NCBI GenBank assembly: GCA_018882785.1 | Contig: VERI01000003.1 | Coordinates: forward strand, 81,894-145,893 | DNA: 64,000 nt | Origin: Burkholderiaceae bacterium | GTDB taxonomy: Bacteria > Pseudomonadota > Gammaproteobacteria > Burkholderiales > Burkholderiaceae_A | Direction of reading: 5' to 3' | In this document: piece by piece, positions 1 through 7,600 of the stretch | Layout of the letters: every line of letters starts with the position of its first letter | Numbering within the stretch: position 1 is the first letter of the stretch | The notes under the pieces: generated by a model | What the model was told of the DNA's origin: nothing | Databases searched by the model: none | Seen by the model: the letters and a program-made list of their open reading frames with translations, nothing else | Made by a program: the position numbers and the translations under genes

Positions 1-2
1 AG

Positions 3-152
3 TCCCAGCGTCGTGCGGGCAGCATTCGGCTGCGCATCGAATTGGTGTTTGGCCATGCCTGGGCTCCCGACCCCAACACCAGGACTGCAAAGCCTGATCC
101 AGCTGCGCCCCAGCCGGTGGTCTGGGCTTCCCGCGGTCGCAAAGACCCCTAG
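3..152 (+). CDS. SAM-dependent methyltransferase, C-terminal fragment
   Basis: The frame is open from the left edge and ends at TAG 150-152, giving the last 49 residues of a protein that starts outside the window. The fragment contains a basic stretch followed by IELVFGHAW and a proline-rich tail. This resembles the C-terminal end of BioC-like (malonyl-ACP O-methyltransferase type) methyltransferases of Burkholderiales, from memory of that family. No catalytic motif is inside the window, so the assignment rests on the tail alone and could be wrong. The gene reads in the same direction as the following DUF2244 gene. Confidence 0.45.
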   Translation, partial: SQRRAGSIRLRIELVFGHAWAPDPNTRTAKPDPAAPQPVVWASRGRKDP

Positions 153-164
153 GCCGTCTATAAT
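136..164 (+). promoter_or_regulatory. Candidate sigma-70 promoter ahead of the DUF2244-cox genes
   Basis: A perfect -10 hexamer TATAAT lies at 159-164. A poor -35 (GTCGCA, 136-141, three of six matches) lies 17 bases upstream. It overlaps the end of the methyltransferase gene and sits just ahead of DUF2244 (ATG 208), so it could drive DUF2244 and possibly the cox genes. The -10 is strong and the -35 is weak, which suggests help from an activator. This is a prediction from sequence only. Confidence 0.4.
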
Positions 165-167
165 CCC

Positions 168-182
168 GACGACTCAGTCGTC
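168..182. promoter_or_regulatory. 15-bp perfect palindrome next to the -10 box, candidate operator
   Basis: GACGACT-C-AGTCGTC is a perfect 7-bp inverted repeat with a single central base. It begins four bases after the candidate -10 (159-164), where transcription would be expected to start, and it precedes the ribosome-binding site of the DUF2244 gene. The position suits a repressor site covering the start point. No known regulator is recognised from the sequence, and it could also form a short hairpin at the 5' end of the mRNA. Confidence 0.35.
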
Positions 183-207
183 AGGCTTAAGCAGTTGGGG
201 GAGAAGC

Positions 208-651
208 ATGGAGGCTCTGTCGAAGTCATGGGTGTTGCGGCGCAATTGTTCGCTAACACCCCGTCAGCTCTGCGTCGCTTACGGAATCGTGGCGGTCGCA
301 TCATTGCTGATATCGCTCGCCTGGGCGTTATCGGGCGCATGGATTGTCCTCCCCTTTGCGGTAATCGAACTGCTGGTGCTCTCTGTGGCATTTCTGGCCT
401 ATGCCCGTCATGCAAGAGACCACGAGCGAATCACCCTGCTGCGTGACTGCGTACGGGTGGAAGTGGTCAAGGGAACATCGTCGCAGGCGACGGAGTTCCC
501 CCGGCAGTGGTGTCGTTGTGGGATGGATGATTCGGCATGCGGAATGGTCCGTCTGGAGAGCCCGAAAGGCGCAGTGCAGATCGGTCAGTTTGTGGGCATG
601 GCAGATCGCAAGAGATTTTTTGAAGAGTTTCGATTGGCGTTGGCCCACTGA
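208..651 (+). CDS. DUF2244 family membrane protein
   Basis: A 147-residue protein of the DUF2244 family, a family of unknown function often found next to cytochrome oxidase genes in alpha- and betaproteobacteria. Two hydrophobic segments lie at about residues 22-42 and 46-66, followed by a soluble domain of about 80 residues that includes a conserved-looking RLESPKG stretch. The open frame extends upstream to position 13, but ATG 208 is chosen because a purine-rich site (GGGGGAGAAG) precedes it and the longer version would overlap the upstream gene. It lies 53 bases ahead of coxB, in the same direction. A role in oxidase assembly is inferred from position only. Confidence 0.75.
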   Translation: MEALSKSWVLRRNCSLTPRQLCVAYGIVAVASLLISLAWALSGAWIVLPFAVIELLVLSVAFLAYARHARDHERITLLRDCVRVEVVKGTSSQATEFPRQWCRCGMDDSACGMVRLESPKGAVQIGQFVGMADRKRFFEEFRLALAH

Positions 652-704
652 ATGAAACGCCGATTCAAGTGCTGTTGAACAAGATAAGACAGGGGAGAGG
701 TTAA

Positions 705-1466
705 ATGGACGGTCGGTATAACCTGCAGACACCGGTGACAGGCATCGCATCGGATCTTTATTTTCTGCACAACTTTCTGCTATGGATCTGCCTGGCGATA
801 TTTGTCGCCGTGTTCGCGGTGATGTTCTACTCAATCTATGCCCACCGAAAATCAAAAGGGCACAAGCCTGCAGATTTTCATGAGAGCACCGCTGTCGAGA
901 TCGCATGGACGATCGTGCCATTCCTGATTGTGGTGGTGATTGGTGTGTATGCCACGCCCGTTGTCATCGCGCAGAAAAATACCGCCGACGCCGATATCAC
1001 CATCAAGGCCACCGGCATGCAGTGGAAGTGGGGCTATGACTACATCAAAGGCGAAGGCCAGGGCATATCGTTTGTCTCCGCCCTCTCCACGCCACGCGAG
1101 CAGATTACCGGCCAGGCGCCTAAAGGCCAGCACTACCTCTCTGAAGTCGACAACGAAGTGGTCGTTCCGGTAGGCAAAAAGATCCGTGTGGTGACCACCG
1201 CCAACGACGTGATTCATGCCTGGATGGTGCCTGCGTTTGGCGTGAAGCAGGATGCGATTCCCGGCTTTGTGCGTGACACCTGGTTTAAGGCAGAAAAAGA
1301 AGGCACCTATCGTGGCCACTGCGCCGAACTTTGTGGCAAGGACCATGCCTTCATGCCGATTGTCGTGAAGGTGGTCTCCGCCGAGGAGTACACCAAGTGG
1401 GTTGCCGCACAGCCCAAGGCAGCGCCGGTGAAGACCGCCGCCGTCAATGCCCCCGTTAAACAATAA
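705..1466 (+). CDS. coxB: Cytochrome c oxidase subunit II (aa3 type)
   Basis: Subunit II takes electrons from cytochrome c through its binuclear CuA centre and passes them to subunit I. The 253-residue protein has two membrane helices (about 22-44 and 63-85) and a periplasmic cupredoxin domain. The CuA ligands are all present: His171, Cys206, Glu208, Cys210, His214 and Met217. The electron-entry tryptophan region MQWKWGY is at 105-111. ATG 705 is immediately preceded by an in-frame TAA (702-704), with GGGGAGAGG as ribosome site, so no longer start is possible. This leaves only about 20 residues before the first helix and no cleavable signal peptide, unlike most bacterial CoxB proteins. There is no C-terminal cytochrome c domain. 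Confidence 0.97.
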   Translation: MDGRYNLQTPVTGIASDLYFLHNFLLWICLAIFVAVFAVMFYSIYAHRKSKGHKPADFHESTAVEIAWTIVPFLIVVVIGVYATPVVIAQKNTADADITIKATGMQWKWGYDYIKGEGQGISFVSALSTPREQITGQAPKGQHYLSEVDNEVVVPVGKKIRVVTTANDVIHAWMVPAFGVKQDAIPGFVRDTWFKAEKEGTYRGHCAELCGKDHAFMPIVVKVVSAEEYTKWVAAQPKAAPVKTAAVNAPVKQ

Positions 1467-1493
1467 GTCGCAGACAGCACCAAGGAGAACACG

Positions 1494-3104
1494 ATGAGCG
1501 CAGTACTTGGACCTCAGCATGGAGTCGCCGGCCACGATGATCACGCCCATGACCATCCTCACGGCTGGCGTCGTTGGCTGTTTGCCACCAACCACAAGGA
1601 CATCGGAACGATGTATCTGTGGTTTAGTTTTGCAATGCTCTTTGTCGGGGGCTTTCTCGCCTTAGGCATTCGCGCCGAGCTCTTCAAGCCCGGCCTGCAG
1701 ATTCTTAACCCAGAGCTGTTTAACCAGTTCACCACCATGCACGGCCTGATCATGGTCTTTGGTGCCATCATGCCGGCCTTTGTGGGCTTTGCGAACTGGA
1801 TGATTCCGCTGCAGATCGGTGCAAGCGATATGGCCTTTGCGCGGATGAATAACCTGAGCTTCTGGCTGTTGATTCCTGCCGCGCTGCTGCTCACGGCATC
1901 GTTCTTTGTGCCCGGCGGCGCGACTGCTGCTGGCTGGACCCTGTATGCACCGCTCTCCACCCAGATGGGTGTGGGCATGGACATGGCGATTTTTGCGGTT
2001 CACATTCTGGGCGCGAGTTCGATCATGGGATCGATCAACATCATCACCACGATTCTGAACATGCGGGCACCTGGCATGACGCTGATGAAAATGCCCATGT
2101 TTGTCTGGACATGGCTGATCACGGCCTATCTGCTGATTGCGGTGATGCCAGTGCTGGCGGGCGCCATCACCATGATGCTGACCGATCGCCATTTTGGCAC
2201 CAGTTTTTTTAATGCGGCCGGCGGCGGTGATCCGGTGATGTATCAGCACATCTTCTGGTTTTTCGGCCACCCCGAGGTCTACATCATGATTCTGCCGGCC
2301 TTCGGCATCGTGTCAGAGATCATTCCGACCTTCTCCCGCAAGCGTCTGTTCGGCTACAGCTCCATGGTGTATGCGACCGCATCGATTGCAGTCCTCTCGT
2401 TCGTGGTCTGGGCCCACCACATGTTCACCACCGGAATGCCGGTGACCGGGCAGCTGTTCTTCATGTACGCCACCATGCTGATCGCCGTGCCAACCGGCGT
2501 GAAGATCTTTAACTGGCTGGCCACGATGTGGAAGGGATCGATGACCTTCGAGACCCCGATGCTCTTTGCGATTGGATTTATTTTCGTGTTCACCATGGGT
2601 GGACTGACCGGCATCATCCTGTCAGTGGCCCCGCTGGATATCCAGCTGCACGATACGTACTACGTGGTCGCACATTTTCACTACGTGCTGGTCGCCGGAT
2701 CGCTTTTCGCCCTCTTTGCCGGCCTGTATTACTGGCTGCCCAAGTGGACAGGCCACATGTATGACGAAACACTCGGCAAAACCCATTTCTGGCTGTCGAT
2801 GATCTTCTTTAACGTGACCTTCTTCCCGATGCACTTCCTTGGCCTGGCCGGCATGCCCCGTCGCTATGCCGACTACAACATGCAGTTTGCGGACTTCAAT
2901 GCATTGGCTTCCGTGGGGGCGTTTGGTTTTGGTCTGACACAGCTGCTGCTGCTCTATGTCGTGATCAAGTGCATCAAGGGCGGCCCGAAGTCGGCCGACA
3001 ACACCTGGGAAAGTGACCAGGGTGGACTGGAGTGGACCGTGGCATCACCCGCGCCTTTCCATACCTTTGAGACACCCCCGGCCTTCAAAGGCCAGAGCCA
3101 TTAA
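1494..3104 (+). CDS. coxA: Cytochrome c oxidase subunit I (aa3 type)
   Basis: The catalytic subunit of the haem-copper oxidase, with twelve predicted membrane helices, 536 residues and the usual length. Visible signatures are [13 protein letters not shown], which holds the CuB histidine and the cross-linked tyrosine, the WAHHMFTTG histidine pair, and [14 protein letters not shown] near the haem a3 and haem a ligands. The tyrosine in the HPEVY motif marks a type A oxidase. ATG 1494 has AAGGAG upstream and follows coxB by 27 bases. The N-terminus is rich in histidine and aspartate. It is cotranscribed with coxB and the assembly genes that follow. Confidence 0.98.
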   Translation: MSAVLGPQHGVAGHDDHAHDHPHGWRRWLFATNHKDIGTMYLWFSFAMLFVGGFLALGIRAELFKPGLQILNPELFNQFTTMHGLIMVFGAIMPAFVGFANWMIPLQIGASDMAFARMNNLSFWLLIPAALLLTASFFVPGGATAAGWTLYAPLSTQMGVGMDMAIFAVHILGASSIMGSINIITTILNMRAPGMTLMKMPMFVWTWLITAYLLIAVMPVLAGAITMMLTDRHFGTSFFNAAGGGDPVMYQHIFWFFGHPEVYIMILPAFGIVSEIIPTFSRKRLFGYSSMVYATASIAVLSFVVWAHHMFTTGMPVTGQLFFMYATMLIAVPTGVKIFNWLATMWKGSMTFETPMLFAIGFIFVFTMGGLTGIILSVAPLDIQLHDTYYVVAHFHYVLVAGSLFALFAGLYYWLPKWTGHMYDETLGKTHFWLSMIFFNVTFFPMHFLGLAGMPRRYADYNMQFADFNALASVGAFGFGLTQLLLLYVVIKCIKGGPKSADNTWESDQGGLEWTVASPAPFHTFETPPAFKGQSH

Positions 3105-3131
3105 GGCCGAAGACGAGTCTTCGCGTAGAAC

Positions 3132-3239
3132 ATGGCCCATTCGCAACGCGCAAACCTGCGGCTCGCCCTGATCCTGGCATCAGTGGCGGCCGTATTTTTT
3201 GCGGGCATCGTGGCCAAGTACCTGATCTTTCCGGTATGA
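3132..3239 (+). CDS. 35-residue cytochrome oxidase small assembly protein
   Basis: A short open frame, ATG 3132 to TGA 3237-3239, encodes a basic N-terminus (MAHSQRANLR), one hydrophobic helix of about 20 residues and the tail KYLIFPV. It lies between coxA and ctaG, and its stop overlaps the ctaG start (ATGA at 3236-3239), the usual mark of translational coupling. Single-helix proteins of this size at this place are known in Burkholderiales as cytochrome oxidase small assembly proteins. The function is inferred from place and topology. It is too short for normal gene calling and is easily missed. Confidence 0.75.
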   Translation: MAHSQRANLRLALILASVAAVFFAGIVAKYLIFPV

Positions 3240-3877
3240 GTCAGCAGCCGCATCCTTCATCAGACCCAACATCTGCCGAGAAGCCTTCTGCGGAAAACAG
3301 CCGCATGATGGGCAAGCTGCTGATGGTGGCCATTCTCATGTTTGGATTTGGTTTTGCCCTTGTGCCTTTTTACGAAAAAATCTGCGAGATCACCGGCATT
3401 AATGTCTTGGCCCGTAAAGACAAACTGAACTATGCCGAGGCACGTGAATTCGCCCGCAGCACTCAGGTCGACACGAGCCGCAGCATCACCGTTGAGTTTG
3501 ATGCCAATGTCCAGGGTTCCATGGTGTTTAAGCCGAAGGTAGCCCACATGAAGGTCCATCCTGGCGAGCTGGCAACTGTGACCTATGAAATCGTCAATGT
3601 GACCAAGCAGAACCTGGTCGGCCAGGCGATCCCGAGCTATGCCCCACGGCATTCGGCCAGCCACTTTAAAAAATTGGAATGCTTCTGTTTTGAACAGCAG
3701 GAACTGAAAGGCAGTGAGCGGCGAGAGTTTCCGGTGGTGTTTGTGATTGATCCAAAACTACCCTCGGATATCGCCACCATTACCCTGAGCTATACATTCT
3801 TTGAAGTGGCGGGCCACAAGTCTGCCGCGATCTCCGCCACGCCGCGTGCCGGAAGCACGCCCAAGGCGGGGAGCTAG
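3236..3877 (+). CDS. ctaG: Cytochrome c oxidase assembly protein CtaG (Cox11 family)
   Basis: A copper chaperone that delivers Cu to the CuB site of subunit I. The 213-residue protein has one N-terminal anchor (about 25-46) followed by a periplasmic immunoglobulin-like domain. The copper-binding pair is seen in LECFCFEQQ, the Cox11 signature. It overlaps the small assembly gene by four bases and is followed after two bases by the DUF2970 gene. Length and motif are normal for the family. Confidence 0.96.
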   Translation: MSQQPHPSSDPTSAEKPSAENSRMMGKLLMVAILMFGFGFALVPFYEKICEITGINVLARKDKLNYAEAREFARSTQVDTSRSITVEFDANVQGSMVFKPKVAHMKVHPGELATVTYEIVNVTKQNLVGQAIPSYAPRHSASHFKKLECFCFEQQELKGSERREFPVVFVIDPKLPSDIATITLSYTFFEVAGHKSAAISATPRAGSTPKAGS

Positions 3878-3879
3878 GA

Positions 3880-4092
3880 GTGGATGAACTAAAACAGGCA
3901 GCGGGCCGCAAAAGTAGTTTCTTGCAGACCCTTGCCGCTGTGTTGTGGTCGTTTTTTGGGGTCCGTAAGGGCCAAGATCATGATCGCGATATGGCCAGTC
4001 TGAATCCGGTGCACGTCATCATCACCGGTGTGATGGCGGGCGTGTTGTTTGTGGTGACGTTGGTGGTGCTGGTGCGCGTTATCTTGGGATAA
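3880..4092 (+). CDS. DUF2970 small membrane protein of the cox cluster
   Basis: A 70-residue protein with a GTG start at 3880, directly after AGGAG within CTAGGAGTG. An amphipathic N-terminal part (SFLQTLAAVLWSFFGVRKG) is followed by a hydrophobic helix near the C-terminus (about 47-68). DUF2970 proteins occur almost only between ctaG and coxC in betaproteobacteria. Their biochemical role is not known, and involvement in oxidase assembly or stability is inferred from that linkage. Confidence 0.85.
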   Translation: MDELKQAAGRKSSFLQTLAAVLWSFFGVRKGQDHDRDMASLNPVHVIITGVMAGVLFVVTLVVLVRVILG

Positions 4093-4162
4093 ATGCCAGC
4101 ACTGTGGTCTGAAGTGGATATGAGAAGAATTTGTTTACAAAAAGGAAATTGAGGGGAGAGCC

Positions 4163-5026
4163 ATGAGTTCAGCAAGTCACGCACCGTATTACTTTGTGCC
4201 CGCACCCAGCAAATGGCCGGCGGTCGGGTCGGTGGCCATGATCCTGACGCTCTTTGGCGCAGTGGGCACGATCAACTCCCAGGCCTATGGCCCCTGGACC
4301 CTGCTAGCAGGATTTCTTGTTCTGATCTATATGTTCTTTGGCTGGTTTGGCACCGTGATTGCCGAGTCCGAGGGTGGCCAGTACAACAGCCGTGTAGACG
4401 CCAGCTTCCGGTGGAGCATGAGCTGGTTCATCTTCTCAGAGGTCATGTTCTTTGCGGCATTTTTCGGAGCGCTCTTTTATGCCCGCGTGATTTCGATGCC
4501 TTGGCTCGGCGATCTGGATCACAAGTCAATTCTCTGGCCGGACTTCATTGCCCAGTGGGGCAAGGGAACCGGGCCTGCCGGACTGATTGAAGAGTACAAA
4601 ACAATGGGACCGTTCTGGATTCCCACGATTAACACTGCCCTGCTGCTGTCATCGGGTGTAACGCTCACCATCGCCCATCACGCCCTGCGTGACAACAATC
4701 GCGGCAAACTTAATTTCTGGCTGGCAGTGACCATCCTGCTGGGCTTTGTATTTCTGGGCTTTCAGGCCTATGAGTACGCCCATGCCTATGCAGATCTCAA
4801 CCTGAAACTCACCTCAGGCATTTTCGGATCTACATTTTTTATGCTCACCGGCTTTCACGGCTTTCACGTCTGCGTCGGTGCGATCATGCTGACGGTCATG
4901 CTGGCCCGTTGCGTGCGTGGCCATTTCAAGCCGAATCAGCATTTCGCCTTCGAGGCCGCCGCCTGGTACTGGCACTTCGTGGATGTGGTCTGGCTGGGTC
5001 TGTATATCCTGGTTTACTGGCTGTAA
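4163..5026 (+). CDS. coxC: Cytochrome c oxidase subunit III
   Basis: Subunit III stabilises the oxidase core and the D-channel proton uptake site. The 287-residue protein has seven predicted helices. Characteristic elements are the SEVMFFAAFF segment and the C-terminal GFHGFHVCVGA and WYWHFVDVVWL segments. ATG 4163 follows a strong site (GAGGGGAGAG). It ends the coxB-coxA-ctaG-coxC run. The gene converges on the small DUF2909 gene one base downstream. Confidence 0.97.
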   Translation: MSSASHAPYYFVPAPSKWPAVGSVAMILTLFGAVGTINSQAYGPWTLLAGFLVLIYMFFGWFGTVIAESEGGQYNSRVDASFRWSMSWFIFSEVMFFAAFFGALFYARVISMPWLGDLDHKSILWPDFIAQWGKGTGPAGLIEEYKTMGPFWIPTINTALLLSSGVTLTIAHHALRDNNRGKLNFWLAVTILLGFVFLGFQAYEYAHAYADLNLKLTSGIFGSTFFMLTGFHGFHVCVGAIMLTVMLARCVRGHFKPNQHFAFEAAAWYWHFVDVVWLGLYILVYWL

Positions 5027-5027
5027 A

Positions 5028-5231
5028 TCAGTATCGAATGCCCGTCGACTCGATCCAACCGAGTTGATGGGCAGCGATCAAAAAAAGAAATAGTGCGATA
5101 GAAAAGCCCACGCGCAGCGCGAGGGCTCGCACAGTGTTGTTGCTGGCTCCCTTGTCACGCATCAGATAAAAGAGTGCTGACCCAAGGCTGAGCAAAATGA
5201 GGATAAAGACAGAAGCAATCAGGATGCGCAT
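5028..5231 (-). CDS. DUF2909 twin-transmembrane protein
   Basis: A 67-residue protein with two hydrophobic helices (about 2-19 and 40-58) joined by a short polar loop (MRDKGASNN). The open frame extends further upstream on the minus strand, but the first 36 codons would be very basic and overlap SURF1, so ATG at 5231 is used. It lies antisense between coxC and SURF1, a place where DUF2909 genes are usual in Burkholderiales. The function is unknown, and assembly of the oxidase is the natural guess. Confidence 0.75.
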   Translation of the reverse strand: MRILIASVFILILLSLGSALFYLMRDKGASNNTVRALALRVGFSIALFLFLIAAHQLGWIESTGIRY

Positions 5232-5264
5232 CGAGCCGCTATTGTGCAGGAGCCGGATCGCTTT

Positions 5265-5993
5265 ATGAAAACACCATCTAGGGCTCGGTCCTGGGGTGCG
5301 GTGGTGGTGTTTCTTGGCCTTGCAGCCACCGCGATTCATCTGGGGGTGTGGCAGCTGGGCCGCGCGGATGAAAAGCAGGCCTTAATCGACCTTCGGGCCA
5401 AACGCACCGAACCGTTGGAGATGGGCAGCACACCGCTGGTCTGGCGGACCGACCGCAACGCTCTGGACCTGGATCAGCAACGGGTGTTGATTACCGGCCG
5501 GTGGCGTTTGGATCAATCGGTGGCGTTGGATAATCGCGCCTGGGATGGCCGGGCGGGCGTTCACGTATTAACACCTGTCGTGCTGGCCGACGGCAGCCAT
5601 GTCTGGGTGAATCGTGGCTGGATGCCCAAGGCACCGGGTGTGAATCAGATCGATATCGCCGCCGCTTCTGATCCCGTGCGTCTGCAAGGCGTGGCCTTGG
5701 CATCGGTCATGAAGCGCATCGAGCTGACACGGCAAGATCCAACAACCCTGCCGGGCAATGTCTGGCAGAACTTTGACTGGCAGGCATCGGGTCAGCGTAT
5801 CGGCGCCTCGGTCTGGCCGGTTATCGTCTGGCAGACTTCGGACAACAATGATGGGCTTCTGCGAAAGTTGCCCGAAGTCAGCAGCGATGTTCCCAAGCAC
5901 CTTGGGTATGCACTGCAGTGGTTTTTGATTTTTCTGGCCTGCCTGTTTTTTGCCTGGCGCCTGCGACCAGTCCGACGGCAGCATGATCAGTAA
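5265..5993 (+). CDS. SURF1 family haem a / oxidase assembly protein
   Basis: SURF1 proteins help insert haem a into subunit I. The 242-residue protein has an N-terminal helix (about 9-27) ending in WQLGRADEK and a C-terminal helix (LQWFLIFLACLFFAWRL). The periplasmic part carries the family motifs GRW, the VALDNRAWDGRAGVHVLTP stretch and VNRGWMP. ATG 5265 is chosen. A GTG at 5244 in the same frame is an alternative, with CAGGAG lying between the two. It is divergent from the DUF2909 gene and begins the distal half of the cox cluster. Confidence 0.93.
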   Translation: MKTPSRARSWGAVVVFLGLAATAIHLGVWQLGRADEKQALIDLRAKRTEPLEMGSTPLVWRTDRNALDLDQQRVLITGRWRLDQSVALDNRAWDGRAGVHVLTPVVLADGSHVWVNRGWMPKAPGVNQIDIAAASDPVRLQGVALASVMKRIELTRQDPTTLPGNVWQNFDWQASGQRIGASVWPVIVWQTSDNNDGLLRKLPEVSSDVPKHLGYALQWFLIFLACLFFAWRLRPVRRQHDQ

Positions 5994-6014
5994 CGGAAAG
6001 ATAAAGAGTGATGT

Positions 6015-6686
6015 ATGAGCAGTGAGGATAGAAAACGTCGTCGGAATCTATGGCCTCTGTGGGGCGTTCTGGCGGTGACAATCGCCCCGGTGATTGCATC
6101 GTATGTGACCTATTACGGGGTCAAACCGGAAGGCCGGACCAATTATGGTGATTTTGTTGAGCCCCAGGTCACCGTGACATCGGTTGCGGTCAGTGTGCTG
6201 GTGGCGCCAAAGGCCGAGAGTGCCTTCGCTGCACTTCAGACCGAATCCCCCACGCGAAGACCGTTGTCGGAGCTGGGACATTGGTCGGGACGGTGGCTCA
6301 TGATCAGAATCGGCCCTTCGGCCTGTGCCCAGGCCTGTCAGCAGGAGTTATGGCTCATGCGTCAGCTCCGCCTGACCACTGGCCGAGAGCGGGACCGGGT
6401 CGAGCGGCTATGGATTGTGTCGGACTCGGGAACGCCAGATCCCGCGGTGCTCGCCGAGCACGAGGGCCTGTGGGTGGTGCGGCTTGGCGATGCGGCCAGC
6501 AAAGACCCGCTGATTGCCAACTGGCTCTCAGTGGCGATTCAGTCGGTGGCCCAGCAGGCAGGGGCAAGCAATATCTGGATCGTGGATCCCCTAGGCAATC
6601 TAATGATGCGTTTCCCGGATAATCCTGATCCGAATGCCATGAAAAAGGATCTTAACCGGCTGCTCAAGGCATCCCGCATCGGATAG
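6015..6686 (+). CDS. Cox-cluster membrane protein with SCO-like CxxxC thioredoxin fold
   Basis: A 223-residue protein with a basic N-terminus, one membrane helix (about 13-34) and a periplasmic domain. The domain contains [11 protein letters not shown] (Cys104 and Cys108), then a strand-rich region, then [15 protein letters not shown]. The CxxxC motif, its place in the fold and the late DPxGN element recall SCO copper chaperones. However, SCO proteins have a histidine just before the late strand, and here the residues are ASN. It occupies the position of the uncharacterised oxidase-associated protein found between SURF1 and ctaA in related bacteria. A thiol or copper role is an inference. Confidence 0.65.
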   Translation: MSSEDRKRRRNLWPLWGVLAVTIAPVIASYVTYYGVKPEGRTNYGDFVEPQVTVTSVAVSVLVAPKAESAFAALQTESPTRRPLSELGHWSGRWLMIRIGPSACAQACQQELWLMRQLRLTTGRERDRVERLWIVSDSGTPDPAVLAEHEGLWVVRLGDAASKDPLIANWLSVAIQSVAQQAGASNIWIVDPLGNLMMRFPDNPDPNAMKKDLNRLLKASRIG

Positions 6687-6703
6687 CCCGGCCTTTGGTT
6701 TCC

Positions 6704-7588
6704 ATGAACGACCTGTCGCTTATCGAATCGTCGCTGTTTAAACAGTACCTCGCCCTGACAAAGCCGAGGGTGGTCATGCTGATCTCGTTTTGTGCGGTGA
6801 TCGGCATGGCGCTCTCGACCCCAGGCTGGGTGCCGCTCGGAATTTTGTTCAATGCAACGATTGGTATCACGCTGGTGGCCGGTGCGGCAGCAGCGATTAA
6901 CTGTCTGGTGGAGCAGCATATTGATGCCAAGATGGCCAGAACTGCATGGCGTCCATTGCCCTCCGGAACGCTCACACCATTTCAGACCCTGATCTTTTCC
7001 GGAATTCTCGGCGGCATTGGCACGTTTCTGCTCTATGCCTTTGTAAATCCGCTGACCACCTGGCTGACGCTGGCAACCTTTGTGGGCTACGCGATTATTT
7101 ATACCGTTATCCTCAAACCACTGACACCCCAGAACATTGTGATCGGCGGCGCCTCGGGCGCAATGCCACCGGTGCTCGGATGGGCCGCAGTCACAGGCCA
7201 GGCGCCGATTGAAGCATGGGTGCTTTTTCTCATTATCTTTGTATGGACCCCACCACACTTCTGGGCGCTCGCCCTGTATCGCACAGATGACTATGCACGC
7301 TCCGGTCTGCCGATGCTGCCGGTGACCCATGGGCCACAGTTCACCCGTCTGCATATTCTGCTGTACACACTGCTGCTCGTGGCCACCACGGCACTTCCAA
7401 CCTTAGTTGGCATGAGCGGCGTGGTGTATCTCGTTTCGGCTTTGCTGCTGGGGGGATATTTTCTTTGGCTTGCCTGGTGCCTTTACCGAAGCTATTCGGA
7501 GCGGCTCGCCCGCAAGACATTTAAATATTCGATCAACTACCTGGCCCTGCTGTTTGCAGCCCTGCTACTAGATCATTATCTGCTGTAG
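6704..7588 (+). CDS. ctaB: Protohaem IX farnesyltransferase (haem O synthase)
   Basis: CtaB joins a farnesyl group to haem b to make haem O, the precursor of haem a. The 294-residue, polytopic UbiA-family protein has the two aspartate-rich signatures: the first around [15 protein letters not shown] and the second around [18 protein letters not shown] 6704 is preferred to a TTG nine bases upstream. It follows the CxxxC protein by 17 bases. In relatives a ctaA (COX15) gene sits just before it and an SCO gene just after. Neither is present here. Confidence 0.95.
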   Translation: MNDLSLIESSLFKQYLALTKPRVVMLISFCAVIGMALSTPGWVPLGILFNATIGITLVAGAAAAINCLVEQHIDAKMARTAWRPLPSGTLTPFQTLIFSGILGGIGTFLLYAFVNPLTTWLTLATFVGYAIIYTVILKPLTPQNIVIGGASGAMPPVLGWAAVTGQAPIEAWVLFLIIFVWTPPHFWALALYRTDDYARSGLPMLPVTHGPQFTRLHILLYTLLLVATTALPTLVGMSGVVYLVSALLLGGYFLWLAWCLYRSYSERLARKTFKYSINYLALLFAALLLDHYLL

Positions 7589-7600
7589 ACGCTTTCTGCG

